Source: Bacteroidales bacterium (lineage in GTDB: Bacteria > Bacteroidota > Bacteroidia > Bacteroidales > UBA932). From it: DNA of 48,256 nucleotides. Positions 48,192 to 48,256 of the stretch are shown one piece after another. A program made the translations under genes and the position numbers. The DNA lies in contig JAFTFV010000020.1 in the NCBI GenBank assembly GCA_017458265.1, positions 1 through 48,256 on the forward strand. The letters run 5' to 3'. The notes under the pieces are model-generated. The model was not told the DNA's origin and searched no databases. It saw only the letters and a program-made list of their open reading frames with translations. Each line of letters opens with the position of its first letter. Position 1 is the stretch's first letter.

Positions 48192-48256
48192 ATGTGGACC
48201 CTCAATGACTTCAGACCGATATACCAGGAGTTCCTGGACCGTGGCACAACCGTCCG
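48192..48256 (+). CDS. IS66 OrfA-like protein, N-terminus only
   Basis: Only the first 21 codons are in the window: MWTLNDFRPIYQEFLDRGTT. The pattern (DF.PIY.EFL..G.TV) resembles the small HTH accessory protein at the start of IS66-type elements, which begin like this in Bacteroidetes. The call is tentative. Confidence 0.5.
   Translation, partial: MWTLNDFRPIYQEFLDRGTTV

Larger units (their letters stand above)
48128..48256 (+). mobile_element. Left end of a probable IS66-family insertion sequence (partial)
   Basis: The sequence changes after the surface-protein stop; a GTAAACCCC end at 48128 is compatible with the GTAA tips of IS66-family inverted repeats, and an OrfA-like start follows. 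The element runs off the window, so the right end and the target duplication (which would be AGCATTCG, 48120-48127, if 8 bp) cannot be checked. Confidence 0.5.

Overview
This window comes from a member of the Bacteroidota, most likely order Bacteroidales. The evidence is seen in the sequence: promoters of the Bacteroidetes type (a TAnnTTTG -7 box with a TTTG/TCTG -33 element 17-21 nt upstream), a complete aerotolerance (Bat) operon, an ExbB-ExbD-TonB operon, paired deoxynucleoside kinases, a lipoprotein with BIG_2 domains and a Fibrobacter-paralogous C-terminus, TPR-membrane-HTH regulators, and DUF285-type surface repeats. Base composition looks moderate (around half G+C by eye). Genus cannot be fixed without a search.

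Layout. 1-602: an AT-rich small lipoprotein like the propeptide/inhibitor (Spi) domain of C10 proteases. 795-9327: uvrA, a convergent operon of two deoxynucleoside kinases and an acyl-CoA synthetase, then an operon of a metallo-beta-lactamase-fold hydrolase, birA and a Gfo/Idh/MocA oxidoreductase. 9371-10810: aroK and a DMT transporter. 10959-19426 (minus strand): exbB-exbD-tonB-like gene-pseudouridine synthase-era-parC, then recJ from its own promoter. 19523-28384 (minus strand): a tightly overlapping operon moxR - DUF58 - BatD-like membrane protein - batA - batB - batC - batD/E fusion - unknown secreted protein. 28411-31727: truA, a TrmH/SpoU methyltransferase, glyA and an unknown gene.

32236-37534 is the most system-like part. 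Six tightly packed genes encode a MESH1-like HD (p)ppGpp hydrolase, a kinase-fold protein, a membrane sensor fused to a SpoIIE phosphatase and a GHKL anti-sigma kinase domain, a STAS antagonist, a Cys-based phosphatase and a small secreted protein. This looks like a self-contained partner-switching module joined to alarmone turnover. It is followed by two divergent membrane regulators (TPR-TM-AraC and TPR-TM-LuxR), a surface lipoprotein, and an AbrB-like regulator overlapping an acyltransferase-3 gene.

44049-48256 is accessory DNA: a ParD/ParE pair with a truncated third gene, a decayed tyrosine recombinase, an AlbA_2-type protein with a repeat-expanded linker, a probably 5'-truncated surface protein, and the left end of a probable IS66-family element running off the window. 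Two features recur over the whole window. First, -7 boxes lie only 4-7 nt before the start codon of several genes (uvrA, recJ, truA, the TrmH gene, the HD hydrolase gene, the AraC gene), predicting leaderless mRNAs. Second, a short palindromic repeat occurs three times, once in frame inside truA.
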